This document shows, piece by piece, positions 54,654-63,741 of a stretch of DNA of 64,000 nt. Position 1 is the first letter of the stretch. The number at the start of each line of letters is the position of its first letter. The notes beneath the pieces were generated by a model that searched no databases, was not told where the DNA came from, and saw only the letters and a list, made by a program, of their open reading frames with translations. The position numbers and the translations under genes were made by a program. This DNA is from Eubacteriales bacterium (GTDB lineage: Bacteria > Bacillota > Clostridia > Lachnospirales > Lachnospiraceae): positions 93,860 to 157,859 of the forward strand of contig JAUNGC010000003.1 in the NCBI GenBank assembly GCA_030524745.1, in the 5' to 3' direction.

Positions 54654-57365
54654 TCAGGGGACGATTTTTTCCGTAAACAGAACCTTCTGATCCTCCAGCC
54701 TGATAAAATCCACCGTTTTATCCTCTCTGACCGGTGAAAAACAGACCGGTCCATTGACATAACGGGCCGTCGTCCCCTTCAGTTCTTCCCTGTCAAAAGA
54801 ATTGCTGTACTTTTCTTCGGGCCTTATGGCGTAATGGCCGTCAGCGTCAATAATTCCCCAGCAGCCTCCCACATTGTCAAACATCTTCACCGTCCGGTCT
54901 TCATAATAAACCTCCTGCGCCGCTCCTGTAAGAACCGCGGCATAGCCGTTATGAAATCCCTTTGCCACACAATATTGAAACGCGATTGCCGTTTCCCCTG
55001 CGCCGTCTAAGTATCCATACAGTCCGGTATCCAGATCCAGCACGCAGTAAAGCCCTTCCGAAAATTCTTCCAGCCTCACATTTCGGTATTCTTTTACCGC
55101 CTCAAACCCGTCATCGTAAAATGTGAGCGTTTCTTCCCCATTGTTGGCAGCGCACAGCGCGTCTCCCGCCGCATACAGACTGACGGAACCGCTCCCCTCC
55201 GGTATGGAAAACACAATCTCTCCTTTTACATCATCAACCGCATAAACGACGCGGTCATAACGGTAAAAAAGAAGCCCCTTTTCTTCCCAGGAACAAAGCA
55301 GTTCATCAAACCGTCTCGCCCCGATCCGCCGGCTTTGATCCATTGTTTCAAACCAGGAAGGACATTCATATGGATTCTCAATTTTCCAGCCAGCTTCATC
55401 CACATAACAGACCACCTGCCGCCACCTCTCATCCGCGCCGCCCAGGTTCTCCACCGGTTCCGGTTCATATAAAAAGCTTCCGTTCCAGCCCTCATCCACG
55501 ATCCTCCCGGTTTCTCCGCCGTCATACCGCGCTTTCAGATTCTTCATATAAGCGGCCGTTTTCTCCGTCCAGACAAATAAATCTTCCTCGCTCCCCAAAA
55601 CCTGCCGGCTTATCATAAGGTTTCCGATATCCAGTTCCTTCTGATAAGAAAAAGCCCGCTGCCCGTCCGAAAGCCTTTCTCCTATCCCCTGATATAGTTC
55701 CTCCTCAGGCGGACACATGGAAGCATTTCCCCGATACAGCCGCTTTTCCGGGATATCATAGCGATAAAAATCCTCCGAGTCAAACGCATGCAGATAAACG
55801 GCAGTTCCGTCAGCAGACACCCGCACTTCCGTATAGGAATCTCCCTGGGTGGCGCTGCAGCCAATCGATCTTAAATCCAGCGTGTCCACAATTCCCGATT
55901 CCGCTTCTTTCTCCCCATACCGATATACCACCAGCCCGAAATAATCGTGAAAAATTACAACTTCCTCACCCACGTAATCCAATTGCGGCCCGTCCGATCC
56001 AACGGAAGTGGCCGCAGAAAAAAGCGCCTCTTTCTTTTCCAGCAGAACTTCTTCGATTCCGTTTTCGCTTCCTGTCTCTGTCTCCTGCTCCCGGACATTT
56101 TCCTTGCCGCCCAAAAGGGCCGGATCCAGTACGGCGGCTTCCTCAGAAGCAGCTTTTGTTTCGATTCCCGTTTCCGTTCCCATTCCGGCTTCCGTTTCTG
56201 TTCCCGTCTCCGGTTTCGTACAGCCGACGGCCCCTGTCAAAATCAGCAGGAATAAAGCGGCGGCTAAAACGCTCTTTTTCATCCTTCGCCTCTCTGCAAT
56301 TGCCCGAATGCGTTCCCCTATTTCCTTCTTTCCGCCCGCCATGCCCGTGGTGATAAGAAAGGCCTTCATTCCGTTTCCGTCCAGAAGTTTTAGAAGTGCA
56401 AATCCATACGCTTTCCGCTCTTCTTTCCCCATCCTGCTCACCACGCTCTCGTCGCAGGCCAATTCCGCATCACGCGCGCTGGCTATTGCGCCCAGCCACA
56501 CAAGCGGATGAAACCAGTAAGCTACGCACAGCAAATTTCTGCAGAAATTCCAGATATGATCCTTCCGGCGAAAATGGGCCTGCTCATGCAAAAGCGCCAT
56601 TTTCAGAACTTCCCGATTCTGAACCGCCTTCTCATTCACATAAATGACCGGACGGAATACCCCTGCCAGACAGGGAGACGCCAGCCCCTTCCGATAGTAT
56701 ACCTGCGGCATTTTTTGATTGGCTGCAAGTTCTGCCGCAAGTTTTTCGGGCAATTCCATTTTCACGGCGCCCTTCTTTACCGTTCGGAAAAACCGGACGT
56801 TTTTCTCCAACAGAACAGTTCCCGTCAGCATACAGCCTGCCAGCCACAGAAGAATGCTCCAGTCAGGCGCAAACGCTGTCTCTGTCCCGCCCCGGACCAC
56901 AGCCCCTTCTCCGGCGCTTTCTGCCGCTGTCAGCAAGTCCTGTCCGCTTCTTTCATCCGCTGTCCGGACCTCATTCTCACCTTCCCTTATCCAGATCCGG
57001 CTTTCATCCGCTCCGTCTCCAACGTTTTCTGCATTTTCCCCTCTGTCCCCGGCAGTCTCTTCTGCCAAAGAGCCTTCTCCTGCCCTCTGCGCGGGTCCTT
57101 GCGCTATATCATCACCGGTTTTCGTCTCTTCTTCCCACGCCCGCTGCCGTATTTCCTGCACCAGCGTATAGGGATGCAAGCCGCTCCATACCGGTGCCGG
57201 GGAAAGCGGAATCAGCCAAAACGGAAACAACAGCCTGACCGCCGGAATCAGCCAGAGAAAGTATATGCTCCGGGCCGATAAAGCCTTTCGTCCAACCTTC
57301 CCGATCAGGAGAACCAGCGCAACAAGCAGACTGCTCTGCAGCATGAAATAGAAAAAATCCCCCAT
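54654..57365 (-). CDS. M56 (BlaR1-type) metallopeptidase sensor with WG-repeat-like C-terminus
   Basis: 903 aa. N-terminal membrane helices flank an acidic insert (about 75-165), and the zinc site H260-E-Q-A-H264 lies in a BlaR1/MecR1-type peptidase domain. After a membrane helix ending in GAVGC (about 385-400) comes an outside region of about 490 residues. It has propeller-like strands and near its end WG-type repeats (LYGYLDGAGETAIAFQY, CWGIIDADGHYAIRPE). In place of the penicillin-binding domain of BlaR1 this part probably senses another cue. It is one base after blaI. Confidence 0.88.
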   Translation of the reverse strand: MGDFFYFMLQSSLLVALVLLIGKVGRKALSARSIYFLWLIPAVRLLFPFWLIPLSPAPVWSGLHPYTLVQEIRQRAWEEETKTGDDIAQGPAQRAGEGSLAEETAGDRGENAENVGDGADESRIWIREGENEVRTADERSGQDLLTAAESAGEGAVVRGGTETAFAPDWSILLWLAGCMLTGTVLLEKNVRFFRTVKKGAVKMELPEKLAAELAANQKMPQVYYRKGLASPCLAGVFRPVIYVNEKAVQNREVLKMALLHEQAHFRRKDHIWNFCRNLLCVAYWFHPLVWLGAIASARDAELACDESVVSRMGKEERKAYGFALLKLLDGNGMKAFLITTGMAGGKKEIGERIRAIAERRRMKKSVLAAALFLLILTGAVGCTKPETGTETEAGMGTETGIETKAASEEAAVLDPALLGGKENVREQETETGSENGIEEVLLEKKEALFSAATSVGSDGPQLDYVGEEVVIFHDYFGLVVYRYGEKEAESGIVDTLDLRSIGCSATQGDSYTEVRVSADGTAVYLHAFDSEDFYRYDIPEKRLYRGNASMCPPEEELYQGIGERLSDGQRAFSYQKELDIGNLMISRQVLGSEEDLFVWTEKTAAYMKNLKARYDGGETGRIVDEGWNGSFLYEPEPVENLGGADERWRQVVCYVDEAGWKIENPYECPSWFETMDQSRRIGARRFDELLCSWEEKGLLFYRYDRVVYAVDDVKGEIVFSIPEGSGSVSLYAAGDALCAANNGEETLTFYDDGFEAVKEYRNVRLEEFSEGLYCVLDLDTGLYGYLDGAGETAIAFQYCVAKGFHNGYAAVLTGAAQEVYYEDRTVKMFDNVGGCWGIIDADGHYAIRPEEKYSNSFDREELKGTTARYVNGPVCFSPVREDKTVDFIRLEDQKVLFTEKIVP

Positions 57366-57366
57366 T

Positions 57367-57744
57367 CTAATCCTCCATTTCTTCCAGAAGCTGTCTTAAC
57401 TGATTCCGCTCACCTTCCGTCAATTCCTGCCCTTTCACCGCATTTGACACCATCAGCATCAAATTTCCGCCGTAAACCCGCTGCAACAAAGAATCCGTCT
57501 CCTCCCGCACTGTTTTCTCCTGATCCCAGAGCGCCCGATATTCCTTCACCTTTCCGGATTCGTCCACGCCCACAGCGCCTTTTACTTCCATTCTTTTTAA
57601 AAAGGAAATCACCGCGTGCCGCGTCCAGCCCTTTACAGGCTTTAACGCCTCGCAAATCTCCCGAAGACTCCGCGGCGACTTCTTCCAAAGCACCTGCATG
57701 ATATACCATTCATTCTCCGACAATCCCGTATGCCTTTCTTCCAT
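57367..57744 (-). CDS. BlaI/MecI family repressor
   Basis: 125 aa. The winged helix contains LSENEWYIMQVLWKKSP and TRHAVISFLKRM. The C-terminal dimerisation helices carry the region where the M56 peptidase normally cuts. It should repress its own operon with the M56 gene until the sensor is triggered. Two matching dyads flank the promoter at 57773-57857. The next start is one base after its stop. Confidence 0.93.
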   Translation of the reverse strand: MEERHTGLSENEWYIMQVLWKKSPRSLREICEALKPVKGWTRHAVISFLKRMEVKGAVGVDESGKVKEYRALWDQEKTVREETDSLLQRVYGGNLMLMVSNAVKGQELTEGERNQLRQLLEEMED

Positions 57745-57772
57745 CTTATTTCCCGTCCCGTTCCTTTATTTT

Positions 57773-57857
57773 GTAATCATTTGGTTACCGTTTGTTCATA
57801 GTATATCAAGCATGATATCAGATGTCAAGAAAATAGTAATCATATGATTACTATTTT
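57773..57857 (-). promoter_or_regulatory. blaI-M56 promoter flanked by two dyad operators
   Basis: Minus strand TTGACA (57823-57828), 17-bp spacer and TATACT (57800-57805). Upstream is a perfect 28-bp palindrome (57830-57857) centred on CATATG with half-site AAAATAGTAATCAT. Downstream is a second, imperfect copy, GTAATCATTTGGTTAC (57773-57788). Operators on both sides fit BlaI autorepression. Confidence 0.8.
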
Positions 57858-57884
57858 TCAATTTTTAGAGTATAAAATTTTAAA

Positions 57885-58235
57885 GCCCGCCGATGGATTC
57901 TCACCGCCTGCCGCCGCTGTCTCTCCTGCCGCGACCTCTGACGGCCCTGCACAGGTATTTGCAGCCATGACTGATATCCAGGACGGAGAAATTCTCCAAA
58001 GTCCGGACAAGTTTCTGCCGCACAACACGCATTGTCTGAGCCACGGCACTCTGGTTCGCTCAGAATCAGAGTGCCGCGGTGAGTTTGCGTGTTGTGCAGC
58101 AGCCTGGAACTTGTCCGGACTTTGGTTAGAATTTCCCGTTTTGGATATTGGAATGGCAAAAATACCTGTGCAGGACCGTCAGAGGTCGCGGCAGGAGAGA
58201 CAGCGGCGGCAGGCGGTGAGAATCCACCGGCGGGC
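57885..58235. repeat. Large foldback element E2 (351-bp imperfect palindrome)
   Basis: The arms pair almost base for base from GCCCGCCG (57885) and CGGGC (58235) to the tip stem CGGCACTCTG / CAGAGTGCCG. Each arm carries the same core of about 38 bases as E1 (57964-58001 and 58120-58157), with GCCAT, ATATCCA, GAAAT and CCAAAG. TGTCTGAGC in the left arm again faces GAGTTTGCG in the right. The outer arms differ in sequence from E1, yet each is self-complementary, so pairing is conserved while sequence is not. Confidence 0.85.
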
Positions 58236-58251
58236 AGCCATCGGCCCCTGT

Positions 58252-58722
58252 TCAATCGTTGCTGCAGTTTGCCGCATCGATTGCAATAACCAGCAACAGG
58301 CAAAGCAATTCATCCTGCGGATTCTGAAAATCAATCACATATGTATCTCCCCAACGGAAAAGCTGTTTGCTGATATGCGCCGTCACACAGCAGCCGTCGT
58401 ACACGTCATAGTCCCAGCCCAGAAAATCCCCTTCCACTCTCCATCCGCAGTAATCAATTTCATATTTCGGCGTAAAAAGCGCGAATTTCTTTTGGATCTC
58501 GCCCACCGTGCGGTCGCCCATCTTTACCTCAAATGCAGGCAGAAATGTCAGAAGTCTCTGATAAATACCTCCCACTTCATTTTTATTTCTGTCATAAACA
58601 TGGATCTGATGGCCCAATGTAAAAAACTCCGCCTTCACAAAATATTTCGCATTTTCATTTTCATCGTACACATCATAGGTATCCGTCCAGGAAAATACCC
58701 TCTGTTTAATCAATAATCTCAT
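58252..58722 (-). CDS. LURP-one-related / YxjI-like protein
   Basis: 156 aa, soluble, beta-rich. MRLLIKQRVFSWTDTYDVYDE, FFTLGHQIHVYDR and CGWRVEGDFLGWDYDVYD match the LURP-one/tubby-like (YxjI) family. Molecular function is unknown; a membrane-lipid or scaffold role is suspected from the fold. The start overlaps the end of the TRIC-like gene by 4 bases, so the two are coupled. Foldback element E2 follows its stop. Confidence 0.85.
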   Translation of the reverse strand: MRLLIKQRVFSWTDTYDVYDENENAKYFVKAEFFTLGHQIHVYDRNKNEVGGIYQRLLTFLPAFEVKMGDRTVGEIQKKFALFTPKYEIDYCGWRVEGDFLGWDYDVYDGCCVTAHISKQLFRWGDTYVIDFQNPQDELLCLLLVIAIDAANCSND

Positions 58723-59375
58723 TTCCCGTCCCTCCTTTTTTCATGCTGCGGCTTTGGCAGATCCCAGCAGTATTTCGTCGCCAGCAGCCGGATAATCATG
58801 ACGACAGCCGCCCCGAATATCATCGCCGGATAAAGATACCGCTCCAACAGCAGCACGCATACTACCGCGCCTGCCAACGCCGCCACCGCATAAACATGCT
58901 TATGCAGTACAAAAGGCATGGTATTGGCCAGCACATCCCGGATCATGCCGCCTCCGATTCCGGTCAGCATCCCCAAAAAAATCAAAAAAAATTTGCCCCG
59001 GTATCCAATATCGTACGCTTTATAAACGCCCAGCACAGTGAAGATCCCAAGTCCCACCGCGTCACAATAATTCATGATCCGTTCATATATAATAAGATAT
59101 TGGCTGTTCAATATTTCCTGTTTCGCATAAACGGCAGCGAATAAAAGCGCCGAAGTGCCGATCGCTACCAGCGCGTACCTGGAGTCCTGAAACGCGCCGG
59201 GCGGCGTCAGCCCCAGAATGATATCCCGCAGAATTCCCCCGCCGACGGCCACGCAAAAGCCCAGTACGATCACACCGAATAAGTCCAGATTTTTCCGGAT
59301 TCCCAGCATTGCGCCGGACGATGCAAAAGCGACCGTTCCTATCATTTCTGCCAAAAATATGATCGGATTATTCAT
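58719..59375 (-). CDS. TRIC-family / UPF0126 (YicG-like) cation channel protein
   Basis: 218 aa from ATG 59375 after AAGGAGG. Seven membrane helices, with the repeated glycine-rich GGGILRDIILG and GGGMIRDVLA motifs of the UPF0126/TRIC family. Structural work on bacterial homologues shows trimeric cation channels; a transport role for small molecules is also proposed. It is the first gene of the pair with the LURP-like protein. Confidence 0.9.
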   Translation of the reverse strand: MNNPIIFLAEMIGTVAFASSGAMLGIRKNLDLFGVIVLGFCVAVGGGILRDIILGLTPPGAFQDSRYALVAIGTSALLFAAVYAKQEILNSQYLIIYERIMNYCDAVGLGIFTVLGVYKAYDIGYRGKFFLIFLGMLTGIGGGMIRDVLANTMPFVLHKHVYAVAALAGAVVCVLLLERYLYPAMIFGAAVVMIIRLLATKYCWDLPKPQHEKRRDGK

Positions 59376-59485
59376 CAGATCTTCCTCCTTCACACCATCT
59401 GTGAATTTCATTCTATCATATCAATATTGCTCTCTCCACAGTTTTTCCAAAAAATCTTCCATTTACAAAATTCTTCCATTTGCAG

Positions 59486-59534
59486 TTGACAGATTCTTCC
59501 CCGCGTGCTAGTATACCTTGTGAACTGTTTACAA
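59486..59534 (+). promoter_or_regulatory. marR promoter with MarR-type operator
   Basis: TTGACA (59486-59491), 17-bp spacer and TAGTAT (59509-59514), then the dyad TTGTGAA-CTG-TTTACAA (59518-59534), one mismatch from perfect, over the start site. It fits autorepression by the MarR protein. The leader of about 100 bases shows no further structure that I recognise. Confidence 0.7.
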
Positions 59535-59635
59535 AGTGAACTTTTTTCAACCTGATATCTTCCACTTGATTTTCTGCATTCGCAGAGGAGCGTATCATCA
59601 GGGACGGAAACCTGTCCGTCAGAAAGGAGGCCTTC

Positions 59636-60076
59636 ATGACCGCATTAAATGAAGAACTGCTGGGCGCCTGGCTTCAACTCTCCACCACAATCATCAATAA
59701 CAAGGTCGTATCGGATATGCCCTACAACGAATCTCTCATCTGCAATATTCTGTATCGCAACCAGCTTCAGAATCCGCAGCAGAAGCTGACCGCAACAGAC
59801 CTGTGCAACGAAACGAAGATGCTCAAGTCCCAGATGAACCGGACTTTAAACCAGATGGAAGAAAAAAAGCTGATCATCCGGGAACGTTCCGATCGTGACA
59901 AACGTCAGGTTTTTGTTACCCTCGATATGGATAACGCCGCATCCTATCAGCAACAGCACGAGAAAATCCTTCAGTTGGCGGACGCCATCATTGAAAAAAC
60001 AGGACAGGAAAAAGCGCTGGAAATCATTTCACTATTCAAGTCGATATCAAGTATCGCAGAAGGGATTATCAAATAA
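59636..60076 (+). CDS. MarR family transcriptional regulator
   Basis: 146 aa. The winged helix has LTATDLCNETKMLKSQMNRTLNQMEEKKLIIRE in three consecutive helices and the wing RSDRDKRQVFVTL. AGAAAGGAGG precedes ATG 59636. The ligand is unknown. degV follows after one base, and both probably share the autoregulated promoter. Confidence 0.92.
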   Translation: MTALNEELLGAWLQLSTTIINNKVVSDMPYNESLICNILYRNQLQNPQQKLTATDLCNETKMLKSQMNRTLNQMEEKKLIIRERSDRDKRQVFVTLDMDNAASYQQQHEKILQLADAIIEKTGQEKALEIISLFKSISSIAEGIIK

Positions 60077-60077
60077 C

Positions 60078-60917
60078 ATGGTAAGAATACTTGTAGATTC
60101 TTCTTCCGATTATCAGATAGAAGAACTGATTCAGAAAAATATTGCATTTGTTCCAATCAGCATCACCATTGGAGGCAATAGCTACGCCGACGGAATCGAA
60201 CTGGACCGCAATGATCTTTACCGCATCCTGGAGGACACAGGGGAATTTCCCAAAACCTCCCAGCCCTCCCCCCAGGATTTTCTCAGCATCTTTCAGGATG
60301 TGAAGGACAGAGGGGATGAGATCGTCTGTCTTCTTTTATCTTCGGAGCTTTCCGGCACCTATCAAAGCGCCGTCCTGGCAAAAGATATGGCCGACTATGA
60401 TAAAATTTACCTGATCGATACTCTGTCAGCTACATACAATATCAAGATTATGGCAGATTATGCCTGCAGGCTGCGCAGCGAAGGCGTATGTGCGGCAGAG
60501 ATTGCGGAGAAAATCGAAGCGCTTAAGTCCCGCGTCAAAGTAGTCGCCGCTCTGGATACTCTGGAATATCTTTCCAGAGGCGGACGTATCAGCAAAACAG
60601 TCGCCGCCATCGGCGATATGGCAAACCTCAAGCCGATTATCACCCTCACGCCGGACGGCAAAGTAGGTATGATTGGAAAATGCCTGGGCAAAAACAAAGC
60701 GATCTGTTACATCAAAAAGCATTTGCAGGAACTGACCCTTGACGAAAATTTTCCGGTTTACGCCATTTATTCCTATGGTACCGATAACTGTGAAATATTT
60801 GAAGACAAAATGATACAGGAAGGTTTTACAATTGACGACAGACTCCAAATCGGCGCTACCATCGGCGCGCATATCGGTCCGGAAGCCTTCGGCATCATTT
60901 TCGTGACCAAAGACTGA
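60078..60917 (+). CDS. DegV family fatty-acid-binding protein
   Basis: 279 aa from ATG 60078, one base after the marR stop. MVRILVDSSSDY, SSELSGTYQSA and LEYLSRGGRISK are DegV/FakB signatures. FakB proteins hold a fatty acid for phosphorylation by FakA and feed it to phospholipid synthesis. Linkage to a MarR regulator is reminiscent of FabT-type lipid control, but that is inference. It ends at a strong terminator. Confidence 0.93.
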   Translation: MVRILVDSSSDYQIEELIQKNIAFVPISITIGGNSYADGIELDRNDLYRILEDTGEFPKTSQPSPQDFLSIFQDVKDRGDEIVCLLLSSELSGTYQSAVLAKDMADYDKIYLIDTLSATYNIKIMADYACRLRSEGVCAAEIAEKIEALKSRVKVVAALDTLEYLSRGGRISKTVAAIGDMANLKPIITLTPDGKVGMIGKCLGKNKAICYIKKHLQELTLDENFPVYAIYSYGTDNCEIFEDKMIQEGFTIDDRLQIGATIGAHIGPEAFGIIFVTKD

Positions 60918-60946
60918 AATAATCTGTCTTATATAGTGGGATTGCA

Positions 60947-60985
60947 AGAGACATCATATCATGATTGACTGATGTCTCTTTTTTT
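60947..60985 (+). terminator. Terminator of marR-degV
   Basis: 10-bp stem AGAGACATCA / TGATGTCTCT, 13-base loop, then T7. Confidence 0.85.
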
Positions 60986-60994
60986 CACCGTTCC

Positions 60995-61783
60995 TCAGGA
61001 ACCCGCCGATTGATAATGGCGCATGCCCAGCCGCCACAGCCCGTAGCATGGAATCAGAAACAGACACGCCGCCAGCGGCAGAAATATATAAAAAATATTT
61101 TTTACTCTTCCCAGAAGGTATAGCAGCGGATAATACTGCACCAACGCGTAAGGGATGATGAAGGTGCAAAACTGCAGCATTCGTTTCCCATACACATTCA
61201 CCGGATATTTGCCGTATTCTCTGGCCCCGTCGGTCAGAACATTCATAAACTCCAGCCCTTCCAGCGTAAAAAAGCACAGCGACGCATAGATCAGAAACAA
61301 CCCGGAAAACAGGGCCGTTCCTCCCACAATCATACAGACCAGCGTCGCAATCCGTCCCAAAGTCCATTCCACCCCGCTGACTGCAACTCCATATCCAAAC
61401 ATCACAGCAGCCTGCAGCATTCTGCCGATTCTGGTCAGTTCAAATCTGCTTCCCAGCACCTGTAAAACCGGACTTCGCGGGCGCACCATAATCCGGTCGA
61501 ACTCTCCGCTTTTCACCAGCCCTCCAAACGCATCAAAACCTCTGGCAAACATCTCCGCCAGTGAAAATTCCATCAGCATCACGGAAAAACACAAAAGCAC
61601 CTCTTCATAAGTAAAGCCCTTTACACCGGAAAAACGCTGAAACAAAAAGAAGATTCCCAGAAACACGTTAAAGGAAACAAGAAATTGTCCGACTACGCTC
61701 AGGAGAAATGAAAGCCTGTATTCCATCACGCTCCTGACAACAATAGAAATATAATGTCCATACAATTTCAGCGCACTTTTCAT
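60995..61783 (-). CDS. ABC-2 type exporter permease (PF06182-like), subunit 2
   Basis: 262 aa, six membrane helices. YRLSFLLSVVGQFLVSFNVF, GFDAFGGLVKSGEFDRIMVRP and the closing GMRHYQSAGS match the DUF990/ABC2_membrane_6 permeases. It pairs with the permease at 61843 and the ATPase at 62666 as an exporter of unknown substrate. It is the last gene of the operon and is preceded by intercistronic hairpin element copy 2. Confidence 0.88.
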   Translation of the reverse strand: MKSALKLYGHYISIVVRSVMEYRLSFLLSVVGQFLVSFNVFLGIFFLFQRFSGVKGFTYEEVLLCFSVMLMEFSLAEMFARGFDAFGGLVKSGEFDRIMVRPRSPVLQVLGSRFELTRIGRMLQAAVMFGYGVAVSGVEWTLGRIATLVCMIVGGTALFSGLFLIYASLCFFTLEGLEFMNVLTDGAREYGKYPVNVYGKRMLQFCTFIIPYALVQYYPLLYLLGRVKNIFYIFLPLAACLFLIPCYGLWRLGMRHYQSAGS

Positions 61784-61842
61784 CCTTCCCCTCCTTCCGC
61801 CGCATCAAGCGGCATTCTAATCTTCGGCCAAACGGCCGTCCC
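61784..61842 (-). repeat. Intercistronic hairpin element, copy 2
   Basis: The gap between the two permeases on the minus strand holds GACGGC..TTTGGCC, AAGAT, then a GCCGC-TTGAT-GCGGC hairpin and the ribosome site GGAGGGGAAGG. It closely resembles the hemW-dus gap at 167-235, in order, spacing and position before the next ATG. Confidence 0.45.
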
Positions 61843-62655
61843 TCAGCCGCCTTGCAGCACAATCCGCTTTACCGCCTTCCATTCCAGCATCTTTCCCAGA
61901 AGAATCAGCACAAACAGCCAGAATACCTGCAAAATCACCGCACGCCGTAATTCCTCACCATACAGATTTCCCCCATAAATGCGCAGCGGCACATTCTGCA
62001 TGGCCGCAAAAGGCAACAATTCCATAACATCTCTGATTCCTTCCGGAAAAAAAGGCAATGGGATCACCGCGCCTGAAAAAAATTCCACACAGGAAACGAA
62101 CAAAATCCGCAGGCCCTGGGCGGACACTGTAAAAAAAGCAAGCATATAAATAAGCATACAAAATGCCACCATCACAAGCAATCCCAACGCCACAGTAACC
62201 AAAAACCAGAAAAGATCCTCCAGACAGACAGGTCCCATCATCCTGTATGGCGCAGGCAAAAACGCCGCCACAATCAGAATCGGAAAACATCGAAGCGTCG
62301 CTCTGGAAAACCGGTTCGCCACGCTTCTGGAAAACCACATCCAGTACATATCCACCGGACGGCACATTTCATAAGCCACGTTCCCATTCAAAATTGCATC
62401 AAAAATTTCATTTTCAACCATCCATGGTACAAAAAATGCAAGAAATGCCTGCTGCAGCCAGATGTAGGCTGTCGTGGCCTCAAAAGTCATCGGAAAATTC
62501 TGCGGCTCCGCCTCATAAAACGCCCAATATACCATAATCTCCAAAAAGCCCCAGGCAAACTGCGTCACAATTCCCGCCAGCGCCGCAGCGCGGTACTGCA
62601 GTCCCATCGCAAACCGCAGGCGAAAGAAGGATCCGTATTTTTTTACTGCTTCCAT
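61843..62655 (-). CDS. ABC-2 type exporter permease (PF06182-like), subunit 1
   Basis: 270 aa from ATG 62655 after AGGAGG. Six membrane helices; MEAVKKYGSFFRLRFAMGLQY and the EIFDAILNGNVAYEMCRPVD segment mark the same family as the next gene. The two permeases are distant paralogues that should form a heterodimer. It follows the ATPase gene by 10 bases. Confidence 0.88.
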   Translation of the reverse strand: MEAVKKYGSFFRLRFAMGLQYRAAALAGIVTQFAWGFLEIMVYWAFYEAEPQNFPMTFEATTAYIWLQQAFLAFFVPWMVENEIFDAILNGNVAYEMCRPVDMYWMWFSRSVANRFSRATLRCFPILIVAAFLPAPYRMMGPVCLEDLFWFLVTVALGLLVMVAFCMLIYMLAFFTVSAQGLRILFVSCVEFFSGAVIPLPFFPEGIRDVMELLPFAAMQNVPLRIYGGNLYGEELRRAVILQVFWLFVLILLGKMLEWKAVKRIVLQGG

Positions 62656-62665
62656 CCTGCGCCTC

Positions 62666-63454
62666 CTATATCTGCCACGAGCGGTACAGTTCCGCCACCG
62701 TCTCATCAATATTTTTATTTCCTTTTTGAATATCTTTCAGCATACCGTCCATCAGGATTTTCCCCTTCCCGATCAGAAGAATGCGTCTGGTAAGTGCCTC
62801 GATATCCTGCATATCATGAGTGGTCAGAATCACCGTTGTTCTGTGCAGTTCGTTCTGCTCCAAAATGAAGTCCCTCACCGCCAGCTTGGAAACGGCGTCC
62901 AGGCCGATCGTCGGCTCATCCAGAAACAGCACCTTCGGACTATGCAGGAGTGACGCCGCAATCTCGCATCGCATCCGCTGGCCTAAAGATAACTGTCTGG
63001 CAGGCGTGCGGATAATTTCAGACAGCGAAAGCCGCCTGGTCAGTTCTTCTTTATTTGCCTGATAAATTTCTTCGGGAATTGAATAGATATCCTTCAGCAG
63101 TTCAAAGGAATCGATGACCGGAACATCCCACCATAGCTGGGAACGCTGTCCGAACACGACGCCGATCTCCTTTACGTGCCGTATCCGGTTTTTCCAGGGA
63201 ACTCTGCCGTTTACAAGACATGTCCCGCTGTCTGGTGTCAATATTCCGCTGAGAATTTTGATTGTAGAACTTTTCCCCGCTCCGTTTGGTCCTATGTAGC
63301 CGACCATCTCTCCGTCACCGATGGTAAAACTCACATCGGACAGCGCCTGAATCGTCTCATATTCCCTTCGAAACAGGGATTTGCAGGCTTGCTGAAAGCC
63401 CGCGTCACGTTTTGCTACTTTGTACGATTTGCTCACATGCTCCATCGTGATCAT
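62666..63454 (-). CDS. ABC exporter ATP-binding protein
   Basis: 262 aa from ATG 63454 after AGGAGG. Walker A GPNGAGKSS (about 55-63), the signature LSLGQRMRCE, Walker B VLFLDEPTIGLD and the H-loop TTHDM are all intact. The FGQRSQLWWDVP segment is typical of ATPases that partner PF06182 permeases. It leads the three-gene exporter operon. No promoter could be chosen with confidence in the region before it. Confidence 0.93.
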   Translation of the reverse strand: MITMEHVSKSYKVAKRDAGFQQACKSLFRREYETIQALSDVSFTIGDGEMVGYIGPNGAGKSSTIKILSGILTPDSGTCLVNGRVPWKNRIRHVKEIGVVFGQRSQLWWDVPVIDSFELLKDIYSIPEEIYQANKEELTRRLSLSEIIRTPARQLSLGQRMRCEIAASLLHSPKVLFLDEPTIGLDAVSKLAVRDFILEQNELHRTTVILTTHDMQDIEALTRRILLIGKGKILMDGMLKDIQKGNKNIDETVAELYRSWQI

Positions 63455-63741
63455 AAGTGCTTCCTCCTGGTAGTTATTTTTCATTCAGCAACAGCCAGAA
63501 ACGATAAACTCCGTTCCGTCCCTGACTGCCGCCGCGTTTCTATTCCCGAATCCGGGATCAAACCTTCAATCTTGCCAAGTAGTTTACTTCTATTCACTTT
63601 TTTGCTTCAGTATCGTATTGCCGGATCTCGGATACCACGCTGCAATGCGGATGAAATTTATAATAGCACAATTCAATTATCATGTCCAGCGCTGACAAAT
63701 CATGATATCCTGTCCATAATAAGCCATTATATCCTGTCCGT
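63455..63741. other. Intergenic stretch before the exporter operon
   Basis: About 290 bases between the stop of the Rpn-like remnant and the ATPase start, both minus strand. It contains only short inverted repeats, for example CCCGAATCCGGG near 63546. No convincing gene, RNA or promoter is visible. Confidence 0.5.

Noticed and set aside
57844-58716. 290-aa plus-strand frame over element E2 and the LURP-like gene
   Set aside because: The first part is palindromic repeat and the rest is antisense to a recognisable gene.
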